Shown: positions 43,874 to 52,735 of the stretch, in pieces
Layout of the letters: each line of letters starts with the position of its first letter
Position numbering within the stretch: position 1 is the stretch's first letter
DNA from: Variovorax sp. J22G73
GTDB lineage: Bacteria > Pseudomonadota > Gammaproteobacteria > Burkholderiales > Burkholderiaceae_C
Assembly: GCF_030317035.1 (NCBI RefSeq)
Contig: NZ_JASZYK010000001.1
Location: forward strand, 868,001-932,000
Direction of reading: 5' to 3'
Length of the DNA: 64,000 bases
Translations under genes and position numbers: made by a program
Notes under the pieces: model-generated
What the model was told of the DNA's origin: nothing
Databases searched by the model: none
The model's input: only the letters and a program-made list of their open reading frames with translations

Positions 43874-44000
43874 GACGCGGGCGCGAAGGGCGAAGGCGGC
43901 CCCGGCGCGGCGCGGGGCCGTGCCATCGGGCAAACTCGAAAACTGTTCGTTGCCCGCGCGGCGACAGGCCGTGCCGCTCGCCCGGCCCCCAGCAGATTCC

Positions 44001-45038
44001 ATGACACAGACTTCGTCCCGCACCCCGGGTGCTTCTCGCGCCCGGTTCGCCCTGTTTGCCTTGCGCCGTTGCTTGCCGTTGGCGCTGCTGTGCTTTGCCG
44101 CCATGCCCGGTGCCCCTGCGCAGGCCGCGTCCACAGGCGCCTGGCCGCAGCGCCCGATCCGCGTGGTGGTGCCGTTTTCGGCCGGGGGCGGCAGCGACAT
44201 CGTGGCGCGCGCGCTGGCGGGCGGCCTGGCGGCGCGGCTGGGGCAGCCGGTGTACGTCGAGAACCGGCCCGGCGCGGCCACGGTCATCGGCACGCAGTCT
44301 GTCGCCAGGGCCGCGCCCGACGGCTACACGCTGCTGCTGTCGGGCTCCACCAGCTTCAGCGTGAACCCCGCGCTGCGCAAGAAGCTGCCCTACGACCCGG
44401 CGCGCGACCTGTCGCCCGTCGCCATCGTGGCGCGCACCTCGCTGGCGCTGGTGGCGGGCCGGGGCACGCCCTGGCGTTCGCTGCCCGAAATGCTCTCGTA
44501 CGCCAAGGCCCACCCCGGGCGCATCCGCTACGGCACCTTCGGCCCGGGCTCGGGCCCGCACCTGGCCGGCGAAATGCTCTCGGTGGCCGCGGGCATCCAG
44601 CTGCAGGCCATTCCGTACACCACCACCGGGCAGCTCGTGACGGCGGTGAACGGCGGCGAGGTCGAGCTCGGCATCGAGGTGGCCGGCGCGCTGGAACCGC
44701 AGGTGCGCGCGGGCAAGATGCGCGCGCTGGCCGTGCTGGGCACGGCGCGCGCCAGTTCGCTGCCCGACGTGCCCACGCTCGCCGAGCAAGGGCTGGGCGA
44801 AGCCACCTTCGAGGCCTGGTTCGGCCTGGCCGCGCCGGCGCACACGCCGGTGGCGGTGATCGATAAGCTGTCGCGCGCGCTGGCGGCCACGGTGCGCGAT
44901 GCGGATGTGCGGGCGGCCCTGCGCGCGCAGGGCATGGAGGCGGTGTCGGTCGGCCCGGCCGCGTTCCGCAGGGAGGCCGACAGCGAAATTGCCCGCTACC
45001 GCATGCAGGCCAACCGGGCCGGCATCTCGGTGGACTGA
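44001..45038 (+). CDS. Bug-family periplasmic substrate-binding protein, paralogue
   Basis: A 345-residue secreted protein that mirrors the preceding Bug protein along almost its whole length: VVVPFSAGGGSDIVARALAG, NRPGAATVIGTQSVARAAPDGY, LSGSTSFSVNPALRKKLPYD, LAGEMLSVAAGIQLQAIPY. The Arg-rich signal peptide is longer (residues ~1-42, cleavage near AQA-AS). The tandem pair looks like a local duplication. It starts at 44001 after a 127-bp spacer. No transporter membrane subunits (TctA/B) are present in the window. Confidence 0.95.
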   Translation: MTQTSSRTPGASRARFALFALRRCLPLALLCFAAMPGAPAQAASTGAWPQRPIRVVVPFSAGGGSDIVARALAGGLAARLGQPVYVENRPGAATVIGTQSVARAAPDGYTLLLSGSTSFSVNPALRKKLPYDPARDLSPVAIVARTSLALVAGRGTPWRSLPEMLSYAKAHPGRIRYGTFGPGSGPHLAGEMLSVAAGIQLQAIPYTTTGQLVTAVNGGEVELGIEVAGALEPQVRAGKMRALAVLGTARASSLPDVPTLAEQGLGEATFEAWFGLAAPAHTPVAVIDKLSRALAATVRDADVRAALRAQGMEAVSVGPAAFRREADSEIARYRMQANRAGISVD

Positions 45039-45094
45039 AGCCACCGGGCCACAGCGTTACAGCGCCACGGCTCCGTGGCGCCGTGGCGTCCTGC

Positions 45095-45901
45095 TCAGGA
45101 CGCCGCGAAGTCCCTCAGCGCGAACAGCACCGCGTCGGGCGCCTCGCTCATCAGCGCATGGCCGGCCTGCACCGTCACCACCTTGCCATGGCGGGCCTTG
45201 GCCACCAGCGGCTTGGTGGCGCGCGGCGGCGTCATCTGGTCGGCTTCGCCCAACAGGAACAGCACCGGGCACTGCACCTTCTCCATCGCCGCTTCGCCGT
45301 TGGCGTAGTCGTTGCAGGCCTTGAAGCCGATGTGGAACACGTTCGCGTCGCGGTTGCTCGCGAGCACGCGGCGCATCAGCGCGCGCGAGCTGCCGTGCAG
45401 CCAGGTGCCCGGGCCCAGCGAGGAGGGCGGCGGCGCCATCATCGAATGCGAGAAGGTGTTGACCATCGCGATGGCGCGTTGCGGGTCGTTGAGCGCGCCG
45501 TCGAGCAGTGCGGGCGACACCACCATCGGGTAGGCGGTGCCGACCATCGCCAGGTGCGTGACGCGCTCGGGCGCGCGCGCGGCGGCCTCCAGCGCAATCA
45601 GCGAGCCGAAGCTGTGGCCGACCAGCACCGCCTTCTGCACGCCGGCCGCGTCCAGCAGCGCAAGGACGAACTGCGCGGCGTCTTCCACGCTGGCGGGCGG
45701 CGGGCCTTCGCTCTTGCAGTGGCCGGGCAGGTCGACCGCGAGCACGTTCCAGCCGTGGTTGGCGAACCAGCGGCTTTGCAGGATCCACACGCTGTGGTCG
45801 TTCAGCACGCCGTGGATGAACACGACCGTGGGCTTGGCCGGGTCGAGGGGCTTGGCGCCGGTGTAGCAGTAGGTGGCGTGGCCGTTGACGGTGTAGTTCA
45901 T
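45095..45901 (-). CDS. Alpha/beta hydrolase
   Basis: A 268-residue serine hydrolase fold. VVFIHGVLNDHSVW is the oxyanion loop, LVGHSFGSLIALEAA holds the nucleophile elbow GHSFG, an Asp follows at FLLGEADQMTP, and VQAGHALMSEAPD provides the His. The complete triad suggests activity; the substrate is unknown. ATG at 45901 (MNYTVNGHATYCY) nearly abuts the sulfhydrylase stop (45903), so they form one operon. Confidence 0.9.
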   Translation of the reverse strand: MNYTVNGHATYCYTGAKPLDPAKPTVVFIHGVLNDHSVWILQSRWFANHGWNVLAVDLPGHCKSEGPPPASVEDAAQFVLALLDAAGVQKAVLVGHSFGSLIALEAAARAPERVTHLAMVGTAYPMVVSPALLDGALNDPQRAIAMVNTFSHSMMAPPPSSLGPGTWLHGSSRALMRRVLASNRDANVFHIGFKACNDYANGEAAMEKVQCPVLFLLGEADQMTPPRATKPLVAKARHGKVVTVQAGHALMSEAPDAVLFALRDFAAS

Positions 45902-45902
45902 G

Positions 45903-47240
45903 TCAGGCACCCGCCTTCTCAGCGGCCTTCAGCGCGCGCTTCAGGTCGTCGATCAGGTCGGCCGGGTCTTCCAGCCCGATCGACAGGCGAATGGTGCCCT
46001 GCGAGATGCCCGCGCCGGCCAGCGCCTCGTCGGTCATGCGGAAGTGCGTGGTGCTGGCCGGGTGGATCACCAGGCTGCGGCAGTCGCCCACGTTGGCCAG
46101 GTGGCTGAACAGCTTGAGCGCCTCGATGAAGGCCTTGCCCTGCGCGCGGCTGCCCTTGATGTCGAAGCTGAACACCGCGCCGGCGCCGCGCGCGCCGTGG
46201 CGCAGCAGCTTCTGCGCGAGCGCGTGGCTGGGGTGCGATTCGATCAGCGGGTGGCCCACGCGCGAGACGAACGGGTGCGTTGCCAGGAACTCGACCACCT
46301 TCTGCGTGTTGTCGATGTGGCGCTCCATGCGCAGCGGCAGCGTCTCGATGCCCTGCAGGATCAGCCACGCCGTGTGCGGGCTCATCGAGGCGCCGAAGTC
46401 GCGCAGCCCCTCGCGGCGCGCGCGCAGCAGGAAGGCGCCGACGGTGCTTTCCTCGCTGAAGACCATGTTGTGGAAGCCGTCGTAGGCCTGCGTCAGCTCG
46501 GCGAACTTGCCCGCGCTGCCGTCGGGGGCGTTTCGCGATGCCTTTTCCCAGTCGAAGCTGCCGCCGTCGACCACCACGCCGCCGATGACGGTGCCGTGGC
46601 CCGACAGGAACTTGGTCGCCGAGTGGTAGACCAGGTCGGCGCCCCAGTCGAAGGGCTTGATCAGGTAGGGCGAGGTGAGGGTGGAGTCGACCAGCAGCGG
46701 CACGCCGGCTTCGTGCGCGATGTCGCTCACGGCGGGAATGTCGAGCACGTCGAGGCCGGGGTTGCCCACGGTTTCGCCGAAGAAGAGCTTGGTCTCGGGG
46801 CGCACCGCGGCGCGCCAGCCGTCCAGGTCGCCGGGCTTCACGAAGGTGGTCTCGATGCCAAAGCGGCGCATCGTGTAGTGCAGCAGGTTCTGCGAGCCGC
46901 CGTACAGCGCCGTGCTGGCCACGATGTGCGAGCCCGCGCCCATCAGCGTGGCCACCGACAGGTGCAGCGCGGCCTGGCCGCTGGCCGTGGCGATGGCGCC
47001 GATGCCGCCTTCGAGCGCCGACACGCGCTGCTCCAGCACCGCGTTGGTCGGGTTGCTGATGCGCGAGTACACGTGGCCGGCGCGCTCCAGGTTGAACAGG
47101 GCCGCGGCGTGGTCGCTCGACTCGAACACGAAGGACGTGGTCAGGTGGATGGGCACCGCGCGTGCGCCGGTGACGGGGTCGGGCGAGGCGCCGGCGTGCA
47201 GTGCGAGGGTGTCGAAACCGGGGTCGGAATATCCGGGCAT
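45903..47240 (-). CDS. O-acetylhomoserine sulfhydrylase-like PLP enzyme
   Basis: A 445-residue Cys/Met-metabolism PLP-dependent enzyme; length and FDTLALHAGASPDPVTGARAVPIHLTTSFVF fit the O-acetylhomoserine (thiol)-lyase (MetY) group. The Schiff-base Lys lies in YHSATKFLSGHGT. RISNPTNAVLEQRVSALEGG and HPASTTHFRMTDEAL are family signatures. It would make homocysteine from O-acetylhomoserine and sulfide. A hydrolase gene follows after 1 bp. Confidence 0.9.
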   Translation of the reverse strand: MPGYSDPGFDTLALHAGASPDPVTGARAVPIHLTTSFVFESSDHAAALFNLERAGHVYSRISNPTNAVLEQRVSALEGGIGAIATASGQAALHLSVATLMGAGSHIVASTALYGGSQNLLHYTMRRFGIETTFVKPGDLDGWRAAVRPETKLFFGETVGNPGLDVLDIPAVSDIAHEAGVPLLVDSTLTSPYLIKPFDWGADLVYHSATKFLSGHGTVIGGVVVDGGSFDWEKASRNAPDGSAGKFAELTQAYDGFHNMVFSEESTVGAFLLRARREGLRDFGASMSPHTAWLILQGIETLPLRMERHIDNTQKVVEFLATHPFVSRVGHPLIESHPSHALAQKLLRHGARGAGAVFSFDIKGSRAQGKAFIEALKLFSHLANVGDCRSLVIHPASTTHFRMTDEALAGAGISQGTIRLSIGLEDPADLIDDLKRALKAAEKAGA

Positions 47241-47383
47241 GGAGGCCTTTCTCTGTTGTCTCTATGGGGTCGCTGGGGGGGCGCCGGGGGCGCTGCGCAC
47301 GGCCCGCGGCGCGCGCAATTCATGCGTGCGCGACAGGGGCGTGCGGGTCGGCGCCGATTGTGGGCTATATTCAAAAACGGTAC

Positions 47384-47427
47384 GCCTGTACAGGCACCCC
47401 AGAGACACCCCAGCGACACCCCCCTGA
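47384..47427. promoter_or_regulatory. Palindrome and 11-bp repeats before CBS gene
   Basis: GCCTGTACAGGC at 47384-47395 is a perfect 12-bp palindrome. Three 11-bp units follow (CACCCCAGAGA, CACCCCAGCGA, CACCCCCCTGA; 47395-47427). They lie in the leader of the CBS gene, 35 bp before its ATG, and upstream of the oppositely oriented sulfhydrylase gene, so they may control one or both. Confidence 0.5.
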
Positions 47428-47461
47428 GATAGCCGAGATTGAGTCCCGAGAGGAGCACACG

Positions 47462-47917
47462 ATGAAAGTCAGCGACATCCTTCGCGTGAAGGGCAATACG
47501 CTCTTCACCATCACGCCAGACGACCAGCTGGCAGAAGCCGCCAACACCATGGCGGAAAAGGACATCGGTTCGCTGGTGGTCATGGAGCACGGCGACCTGG
47601 TCGGCATGCTGACCTTCAGGGAAGTGATCGTGGCCATCGTCAACAACGGCGGCCAGGTCGGCACCACGCTCGTGCGAAAAGCCATGGACGACGCGCCCGT
47701 TACCTGCACGCTGGAAACCGACCTCGACGAAATCCGCCGCATCATGCTGGAGCGCCACGCGCGCTACATGCCCGTGATGGACCAGCGCATGCTGATGGGC
47801 GTGATCAGCTTCTACGACGTGGCCAAGGCCGTGGTGGACAGCCAGAATTTCGAGAACAAGATGCTCAAGGCCTACATCCGCGACTGGCCGGCGGAAGACG
47901 AGAGCAAGACCGGCTGA
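47462..47917 (+). CDS. CBS-domain pair protein
   Basis: A 151-residue protein consisting of two CBS motifs: residues ~8-60 (LFTITPDDQLAEAANTMAEKDIGSLVVM) and ~75-130 (DAPVTCTLETDLDEIRRIMLERHARYMPVM). The pair forms a Bateman module that commonly binds adenosine nucleotides. Standalone CBS proteins of this type are common in Burkholderiales and their partner is generally unknown. AGAGGAG precedes the start. It is divergent from the sulfhydrylase gene. Confidence 0.92.
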   Translation: MKVSDILRVKGNTLFTITPDDQLAEAANTMAEKDIGSLVVMEHGDLVGMLTFREVIVAIVNNGGQVGTTLVRKAMDDAPVTCTLETDLDEIRRIMLERHARYMPVMDQRMLMGVISFYDVAKAVVDSQNFENKMLKAYIRDWPAEDESKTG

Positions 47918-47938
47918 CCTGCCGGTCTCGCTGCCACA

Positions 47939-48943
47939 TCACTCCTTGATGTTGGCGGTCTGCACGATCTTCTGGTTGCGGCCGTATTCGGCCTGCACGA
48001 ACTTCCCGAACGACTCCGCCGTGCCGCTGCCCGGCAGCGCGCCTTGCTCCACGAGCTTGCTGCGCACGCCTTCTTCCTGCAGCACCGCGTTCAGCTCCTG
48101 GTTGATCTGCGCCACCACGGCGGGCGGCGTCCTGGCGGGCGCGAAGATGCCCGTCCAGCTCACCATGTCGAAGCCCTTCAGCCCGGGCATCTCGTCGAAG
48201 GTGGGCACGTTGGGCAGCGCGGCCAGGCGCTTGCTGCTGGTGATGCCCAGCGCCTTCAGGCGCTTGCCGTTCACGTGCGGAATGGCGCTGGTGCTCACCA
48301 GCATCGCCAGGTCGACCTGCTCGCCGATCACGTCGGTGGCAATCTGCGCGCCGCCGCGGTAGGGCACGTGCGTCACGAAGATGCCGCTGCGCTCCTTCAG
48401 CAGTTCCATGGCCAGTTGCAGCACGGTGCCCACGCCGGAGGTGGCGTAGTTGTACTTGCCGGGCTTGGCCTTGGCGAGCTTCACGAAGTCGGTGAAGGTC
48501 TGGGCCTCCAGGCCGGGGCGCGCCACCAGCACCATGGGCGCGGTGTTCAGCAGGCCGACCGGCGCCAGGTCCTTCAGCGGGTCGAAGCGAAACGCCGTGG
48601 GGTTGACCAGCTTGCCGATGGCGATGGCGCTGTCGGGCCCGACCACCAGCGTGTAGCCGTCGGGCGCGGCGTTCACCGCCTTGGCCACGCCGATGGCGCC
48701 GCCCGCGCCGCTCACGTTCTCGATCACCACCGACTGCTTCAGCCGCTCGCCCAGGCGCTGTGCCACGAGGCGGGCGTTGACGTCCACGCTGCCGCCGGCC
48801 GAGTAGGGAACGATCAGCGTGATGGGCTTGGCGGCGGGCCAGGCTTGCGCGAACGCCGCGGTGGGAAGCGCGGCGATGGGCAGTGCGGCGCAGGCTGCGG
48901 CAGCAAGAAGGAGGCGGCGAGGGGTGTTCATGGCGTGGGTCAT
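47939..48943 (-). CDS. Bug-family periplasmic substrate-binding protein
   Basis: A 334-residue TTT receptor with a signal peptide (MNTPRRLLLAAAACAALPIA, cleavage near AFA-QA). Conserved segments are ITLIVPYSAGGSVDVNARLVAQ, NVSGAGGAIGVAKAVNAAPDGYTL and FDMVSWTGIFAPARTPPAV. ATG at 48943 overlaps the adenosine deaminase stop (ATGA); 48931 is an alternative. Coupling to a purine deaminase suggests a nucleoside-related ligand, but this is inference. Confidence 0.93.
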   Translation of the reverse strand: MTHAMNTPRRLLLAAAACAALPIAALPTAAFAQAWPAAKPITLIVPYSAGGSVDVNARLVAQRLGERLKQSVVIENVSGAGGAIGVAKAVNAAPDGYTLVVGPDSAIAIGKLVNPTAFRFDPLKDLAPVGLLNTAPMVLVARPGLEAQTFTDFVKLAKAKPGKYNYATSGVGTVLQLAMELLKERSGIFVTHVPYRGGAQIATDVIGEQVDLAMLVSTSAIPHVNGKRLKALGITSSKRLAALPNVPTFDEMPGLKGFDMVSWTGIFAPARTPPAVVAQINQELNAVLQEEGVRSKLVEQGALPGSGTAESFGKFVQAEYGRNQKIVQTANIKE

Positions 48944-50040
48944 CCGAGGGTCGGGGGAACGGCGGGGGTGGGTTCGGTGGCCAGGCGCGCGCGCAGCGAG
49001 TCGAAGGCGTCGCTCCATTGCGCGCGCCAGGCGCGGCGCTGGGTGTCGTCGATCCAGGCACCGTCCAGGCCGTTGTGCATGAAGCCGCGCAGGTCGTCCA
49101 GCCCGAAGCCGAAGTCGCGCACCATCATCAGCCAGGCCTGCGTGGGCGTCACCTTGTGCAGCGTCGGGTCGTCGGTGTTGGGGTGGATGCGCAGGCCCAG
49201 GCCGGGCATGCGGCGAATCGGGTGGTCGAGCGCCCAGCGCTCCGGCGGCAGCGTGCGCAGGTAGTACGAGTTGGTCGGCACCACGGTGAAGAGAATGCCG
49301 CGCTCGGCGCACTGGCGGGCAAAGTCGGGCTGGTCGACCACCGTGTAGCCGTGGTCGATGCGGTCGACCTGCAGCACGTCGAGCGCGGTGCGCACGTTGG
49401 TCCAGGGCATGCCGAACTCGCCGGCGTGCGCGGTGGTCTTCAGCCCGGCCTTCTTCGCGTTGGCGTAGGCCTGGGTGAACAGCTCGGGCGGGCGGTCGTT
49501 CTCGCGGTAGTCGATGCCAATGCCGATCACCTCGTCGCAGCGGTGCGCCTTCACCCACTCGACCATCTCCACCGCCGCCGCGGCGCTGGCCTCGCGGTCG
49601 ATGGCGGCGATGAGGCGCCCGACGATGCCGAACTCCTGCTGCGCGTCGTGGATCGCCCGCACGATCGCGCCCTGCGCCAGGGCGTACGGAATGCCCGACG
49701 CATGCACCGTGCCGGTCGGGTTCCAGAAGAACTCCGCGTAGCGCACGTTGTGCGAGGCCGCGTCCTGCAGGTACTCGAGCGTGAGCTGGTAAAGGTCGCC
49801 GGCGCTGCGCACCAGTTGGGCGTCGAGCGCGCGCAGCACGCGCAGCACGCCCACGGGCTTTTCGCCGCGCGTGTAGAAGCCTTCGATCTCGTCGGCCGCC
49901 AGCGGCGCGCCGGCGCGCTGGTTCAGCTGCTTGAAGGTGTCGTGGCGCACCGTGCCGAACAGGTGGCAGTGCAGCTCGACCTTGGGAATCGCGCGCAGGA
50001 AGTGCTCCAGCGTGAGCGGGGCGAGGGTGGGGCTGGTCAT
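48940..50040 (-). CDS. Adenosine deaminase family protein
   Basis: A 366-residue zinc-dependent amidohydrolase. Metal ligands and catalytic residues are visible: PKVELHCHLFGTV (HxH), TTAHAGEFG (His, Glu), VDRIDHGYTVV (His) and IHPNTDDPTLH (Asp pair). This pattern matches adenosine/adenine deaminases that release ammonia. ATG at 50040 (MTSPTLAPLTLEHFLRAI) was chosen. It is divergent from a LysR gene and overlaps a Bug receptor gene downstream. Confidence 0.92.
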   Translation of the reverse strand: MTSPTLAPLTLEHFLRAIPKVELHCHLFGTVRHDTFKQLNQRAGAPLAADEIEGFYTRGEKPVGVLRVLRALDAQLVRSAGDLYQLTLEYLQDAASHNVRYAEFFWNPTGTVHASGIPYALAQGAIVRAIHDAQQEFGIVGRLIAAIDREASAAAAVEMVEWVKAHRCDEVIGIGIDYRENDRPPELFTQAYANAKKAGLKTTAHAGEFGMPWTNVRTALDVLQVDRIDHGYTVVDQPDFARQCAERGILFTVVPTNSYYLRTLPPERWALDHPIRRMPGLGLRIHPNTDDPTLHKVTPTQAWLMMVRDFGFGLDDLRGFMHNGLDGAWIDDTQRRAWRAQWSDAFDSLRARLATEPTPAVPPTLG

Positions 50041-50088
50041 TCGTGGCAGTCTAGTAATGAAGAAGCCATAAGGAAAATTTTGAATTTC

Positions 50089-50111
50089 TATAATTTGATT
50101 CACTGAATCAA
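50089..50111 (+). promoter_or_regulatory. TATAAT box and palindrome between deaminase and LysR
   Basis: TATAAT lies at 50089-50094 and is followed at once by TTGATTC-ACT-GAATCAA (50095-50111), a perfect 7-bp inverted repeat. The spacer separates divergent genes and is notably AT-rich. The palindrome is the likely operator of the LysR protein starting at 50136. Confidence 0.55.
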
Positions 50112-50135
50112 TGACCGATGCAACCAGGAGTGCCC

Positions 50136-51098
50136 ATGGCCGCCTTGTCCCTGCGTGCGCTCACGCTGCGCCAGCTGCAGTTCTTCTCGGTGCTGGTCGA
50201 AGAAGGCCAGTTCGGCCGGGCCGCCAAGCGCCTGGCCATCACGCAGCCGGCGCTCAGCAACGCCATCAAGCAGATGGAAAAGCTGCTGGGCGCCGAACTG
50301 CTCACGCGCTCCACCCACCGGCTGGAGCTCACGCCGGTGGGCGCCGAGGTGCTGGCGCGCACCGATTTCCTGGTCAACACCTTCGAGGTGGCGCTGCGCG
50401 ACATCCAGAGCACGGTGCAGCGCGGGCGGGCTTTCGTGCGCATCGGCGTGATTCCCTCGGCCAGCGCGCGCTTGGCTGCTGCGGCGAGCGAGTTTCTTCA
50501 AGCCGGCCAACGCGGCGGACGCGAGGTGGAGCTCTCCTGGCGCGACGCCCCTTCGAACGCGCTGCTGGCCGAGCTGCGCAGCGGCCAGCTCGACATGGCC
50601 GTCGCCGCCATCACCGAGCCGCCGGGCGGGCTGACCTGCATCGACCTGTTCCGCGACCCGCTGGTGCTGGTGGTGCGGCGCGACCACGCGCTGGCGGCCG
50701 CCGGCGACGCCCAGTGGGAGGCCATCGGCAAGGAGCGGCTGGTGCTGTTCGAAAGCGGCAGCATGCCCGCGCTGGGCAACCCGGCGCGCGCCCAGTTCGC
50801 GCAGGGCGCGGAGCCGTACCGCGTGAGCTATTCCGAAACGCTCTATGCGCTGGTGCGCAGCGGGCAGGCGCTGGGTTTGATGCCGCGGCTGTACACCTCG
50901 TCGCTGCGCGACCCCGAGCTGGTGGTGGTGCCGCTGCTGAAGCCACGCGTCGAGCGCCGCGTGGTGCTGGCCTACCTGCCGGGGCCGATGCGCAACGTGG
51001 TGGCACAGGAGCTGATCGCGTTCCTGCGCGAGCGGCTGCCGCAGGCGGGGGAGCTGGCGGTGCGGCGGATGAGCAAGGCGCCGCGCGCGCGACGGTAG
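50136..51098 (+). CDS. LysR-family transcriptional regulator
   Basis: A 320-residue LTTR. HTH: LRQLQFFSVLVEEGQFGRAAKRLAITQPALSNAIKQMEKLLG. The effector domain continues to ~300 and the C-terminus is basic (SKAPRARR). AGGAG lies 6 bp before the ATG at 50136; a further in-frame ATG at 50118 lacks such a site. Divergent from the deaminase/Bug operon, which it probably regulates. Confidence 0.92.
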   Translation: MAALSLRALTLRQLQFFSVLVEEGQFGRAAKRLAITQPALSNAIKQMEKLLGAELLTRSTHRLELTPVGAEVLARTDFLVNTFEVALRDIQSTVQRGRAFVRIGVIPSASARLAAAASEFLQAGQRGGREVELSWRDAPSNALLAELRSGQLDMAVAAITEPPGGLTCIDLFRDPLVLVVRRDHALAAAGDAQWEAIGKERLVLFESGSMPALGNPARAQFAQGAEPYRVSYSETLYALVRSGQALGLMPRLYTSSLRDPELVVVPLLKPRVERRVVLAYLPGPMRNVVAQELIAFLRERLPQAGELAVRRMSKAPRARR

Positions 51099-51181
51099 GC
51101 ACGTGGCGGTCGCGTGCGGCAGTGCGGTGCCGTGACGCTGTGACATAGTGAAAGGCCAAGGGAAAAAATATCAGGGAACGC

Positions 51182-51784
51182 ATGACCACGACCACGACAA
51201 CGGAGGGCGCGCTGCTGCCGCGCATCGAGGGCCGCATCCAGGTGCTGCGCGGGCTCAAGGTGATGATCGACGCCGATCTGGCCGAGCTCTATGGCGTGCC
51301 GACCAAGGCGCTGAACCAGGCCGTCAAGCGCAATGCGGCGCGCTTCCCGCCAGACTTCATGTTCCAGCTCGACGCTGCCGAGAAGGCAGAGGTGGTCACA
51401 AACTGTGACCACCTCTCGAAGCTCAAGTTTTCCAGATCGCTGCCGTTCGCCTTCACAGAGTTCGGCGCCGTGGCGCTGGCCAATGTTCTGGCTTCGAACC
51501 AGGCCGTTGAAATGGGCATCTACGTCGTGCGCGCGTTCGTGCGGCTGCGGCAAGCCGCGAGCTTGCACGAGGACCTGGCCAAGCGGCTGGCGGAAATCGA
51601 GGAGAAGACAGAGCGGCTGGAGCTGAGCCACGACACGTTCAGCCGAAACACGCGCAACCAGTTGAGGCAGGTCTTCGAGGCGATCCGGGAACTGACGATG
51701 CCACCCGACCCGCCCAAGCGACCCATCGGCTTTTTGACCCCCGAAGACAAGAAGACGACCAAGGGCAAGGCGCGCAAGGACTGA
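51182..51784 (+). CDS. ORF6N domain protein
   Basis: A 200-residue protein. Residues ~12-100 match the ORF6N domain (LPRIEGRIQVLRGLKVMIDADLAELYGVPTKALNQAVKRN, then RFPPDFMFQL and FAFTEFGAVALANVL), a DNA-binding module seen mainly in phages and mobile elements. A coiled coil follows (~115-165), then a Lys-rich tail. It sits alone between host genes, so it may be a remnant of a lost element or a domesticated regulator. Confidence 0.9.
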   Translation: MTTTTTTEGALLPRIEGRIQVLRGLKVMIDADLAELYGVPTKALNQAVKRNAARFPPDFMFQLDAAEKAEVVTNCDHLSKLKFSRSLPFAFTEFGAVALANVLASNQAVEMGIYVVRAFVRLRQAASLHEDLAKRLAEIEEKTERLELSHDTFSRNTRNQLRQVFEAIRELTMPPDPPKRPIGFLTPEDKKTTKGKARKD

Positions 51785-51805
51785 GCGACAACGCGCCCCC
51801 CGCGG

Positions 51806-52735
51806 TCAGTGCAATTCGGCCGTCGCGTGGTCTTGCGCCGTCACCGCTACTGCCCCCGCACGGCACCCCTGCGTTTCCCGCGCTTGCGAGGGGCGCAGCG
51901 CGCCGCGCGGCACCACCAGCACGTCGCCTGTCGACCATCGCAGCACGCGCAGCGCCACGCTGCCGAACAGGAAGTCCATGAGCGCGCCGCGTTGCCGCTT
52001 GCCGACCACCAGCAGGTCGGCCTGGGTGTACTGCTGCTGCACGGCGGCCTGGCGCGCCGGGTCGCCGCGCCCGATGGACGACACCACGCGGTTGCGCCGC
52101 GCGCTCGACGCGTCCGACAGCCACAGCATGCGCTCGCGCGCATGGCGCGCGCAGGCGTGGCGGTAGGCGTCGATGACGTGGGCCGACACGTCCGCATAGC
52201 GCAGCTTGCCCTCGTGCATGGCGGTGAAGGCGTGGAACAGCTCGATCTCGGCCGCGCTGTCGAAGGCGCAGGCCAGGTCCACCAACGGACGCGATGCGTC
52301 CATGAGATCGACGGCGACGAGGATGCGGCCGTAGCCGCCCGCGCGGGCGTGCAGCCGCGCGACCAGTACCGGGCGTTGCGCGGCCCGCAGAAGGCGCTCG
52401 GCGGGCTGGCCGTGGAAGAAGGCGCGCAGCAAGCGGTCGGGCTCGTCCCCGATCACGACGAGGTCGCACCAGCGGGCCTCTTGCGCCGCGCCGTCAAGGC
52501 TGCCGCTTGTGTCGCCGACCTTCTTCACGAGGATGCCGAAGCGCTCGGCCACCTCGAGGCACACCGCGCCCAGGCCTCGGGCCGCATCGGCGTCGGCCGG
52601 CCCGCTGAAGGCCGAGGGCGCGTACATGACCTTCAGCAGCGCGCCGTGCGCCGCCGCGATGGAGGCCGCGCGCACCACGGTGCGCAGGCCGTGCGCGGAC
52701 AGGTCCGTCACCGCCAGGATCGATTGGATGTTCAT
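51806..52735 (-). CDS. Tandem universal stress protein
   Basis: A 309-residue protein with two USP folds. The second (~135-285) has the nucleotide-binding pattern VVGKRQRGALMDFLFGSVALRVL ending in GDVLVVP, with the G-x2-G-x9-G-S motif. The first copy is more degenerate (VVIGDEPDRLLRAFFHGQP). ATG at 52735 follows a TTG at 52738. Such tandem USPs act in stress survival; partners are not known. The C-terminal ~30 residues are low complexity. Confidence 0.9.
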   Translation of the reverse strand: MNIQSILAVTDLSAHGLRTVVRAASIAAAHGALLKVMYAPSAFSGPADADAARGLGAVCLEVAERFGILVKKVGDTSGSLDGAAQEARWCDLVVIGDEPDRLLRAFFHGQPAERLLRAAQRPVLVARLHARAGGYGRILVAVDLMDASRPLVDLACAFDSAAEIELFHAFTAMHEGKLRYADVSAHVIDAYRHACARHARERMLWLSDASSARRNRVVSSIGRGDPARQAAVQQQYTQADLLVVGKRQRGALMDFLFGSVALRVLRWSTGDVLVVPRGALRPSQARETQGCRAGAVAVTAQDHATAELH

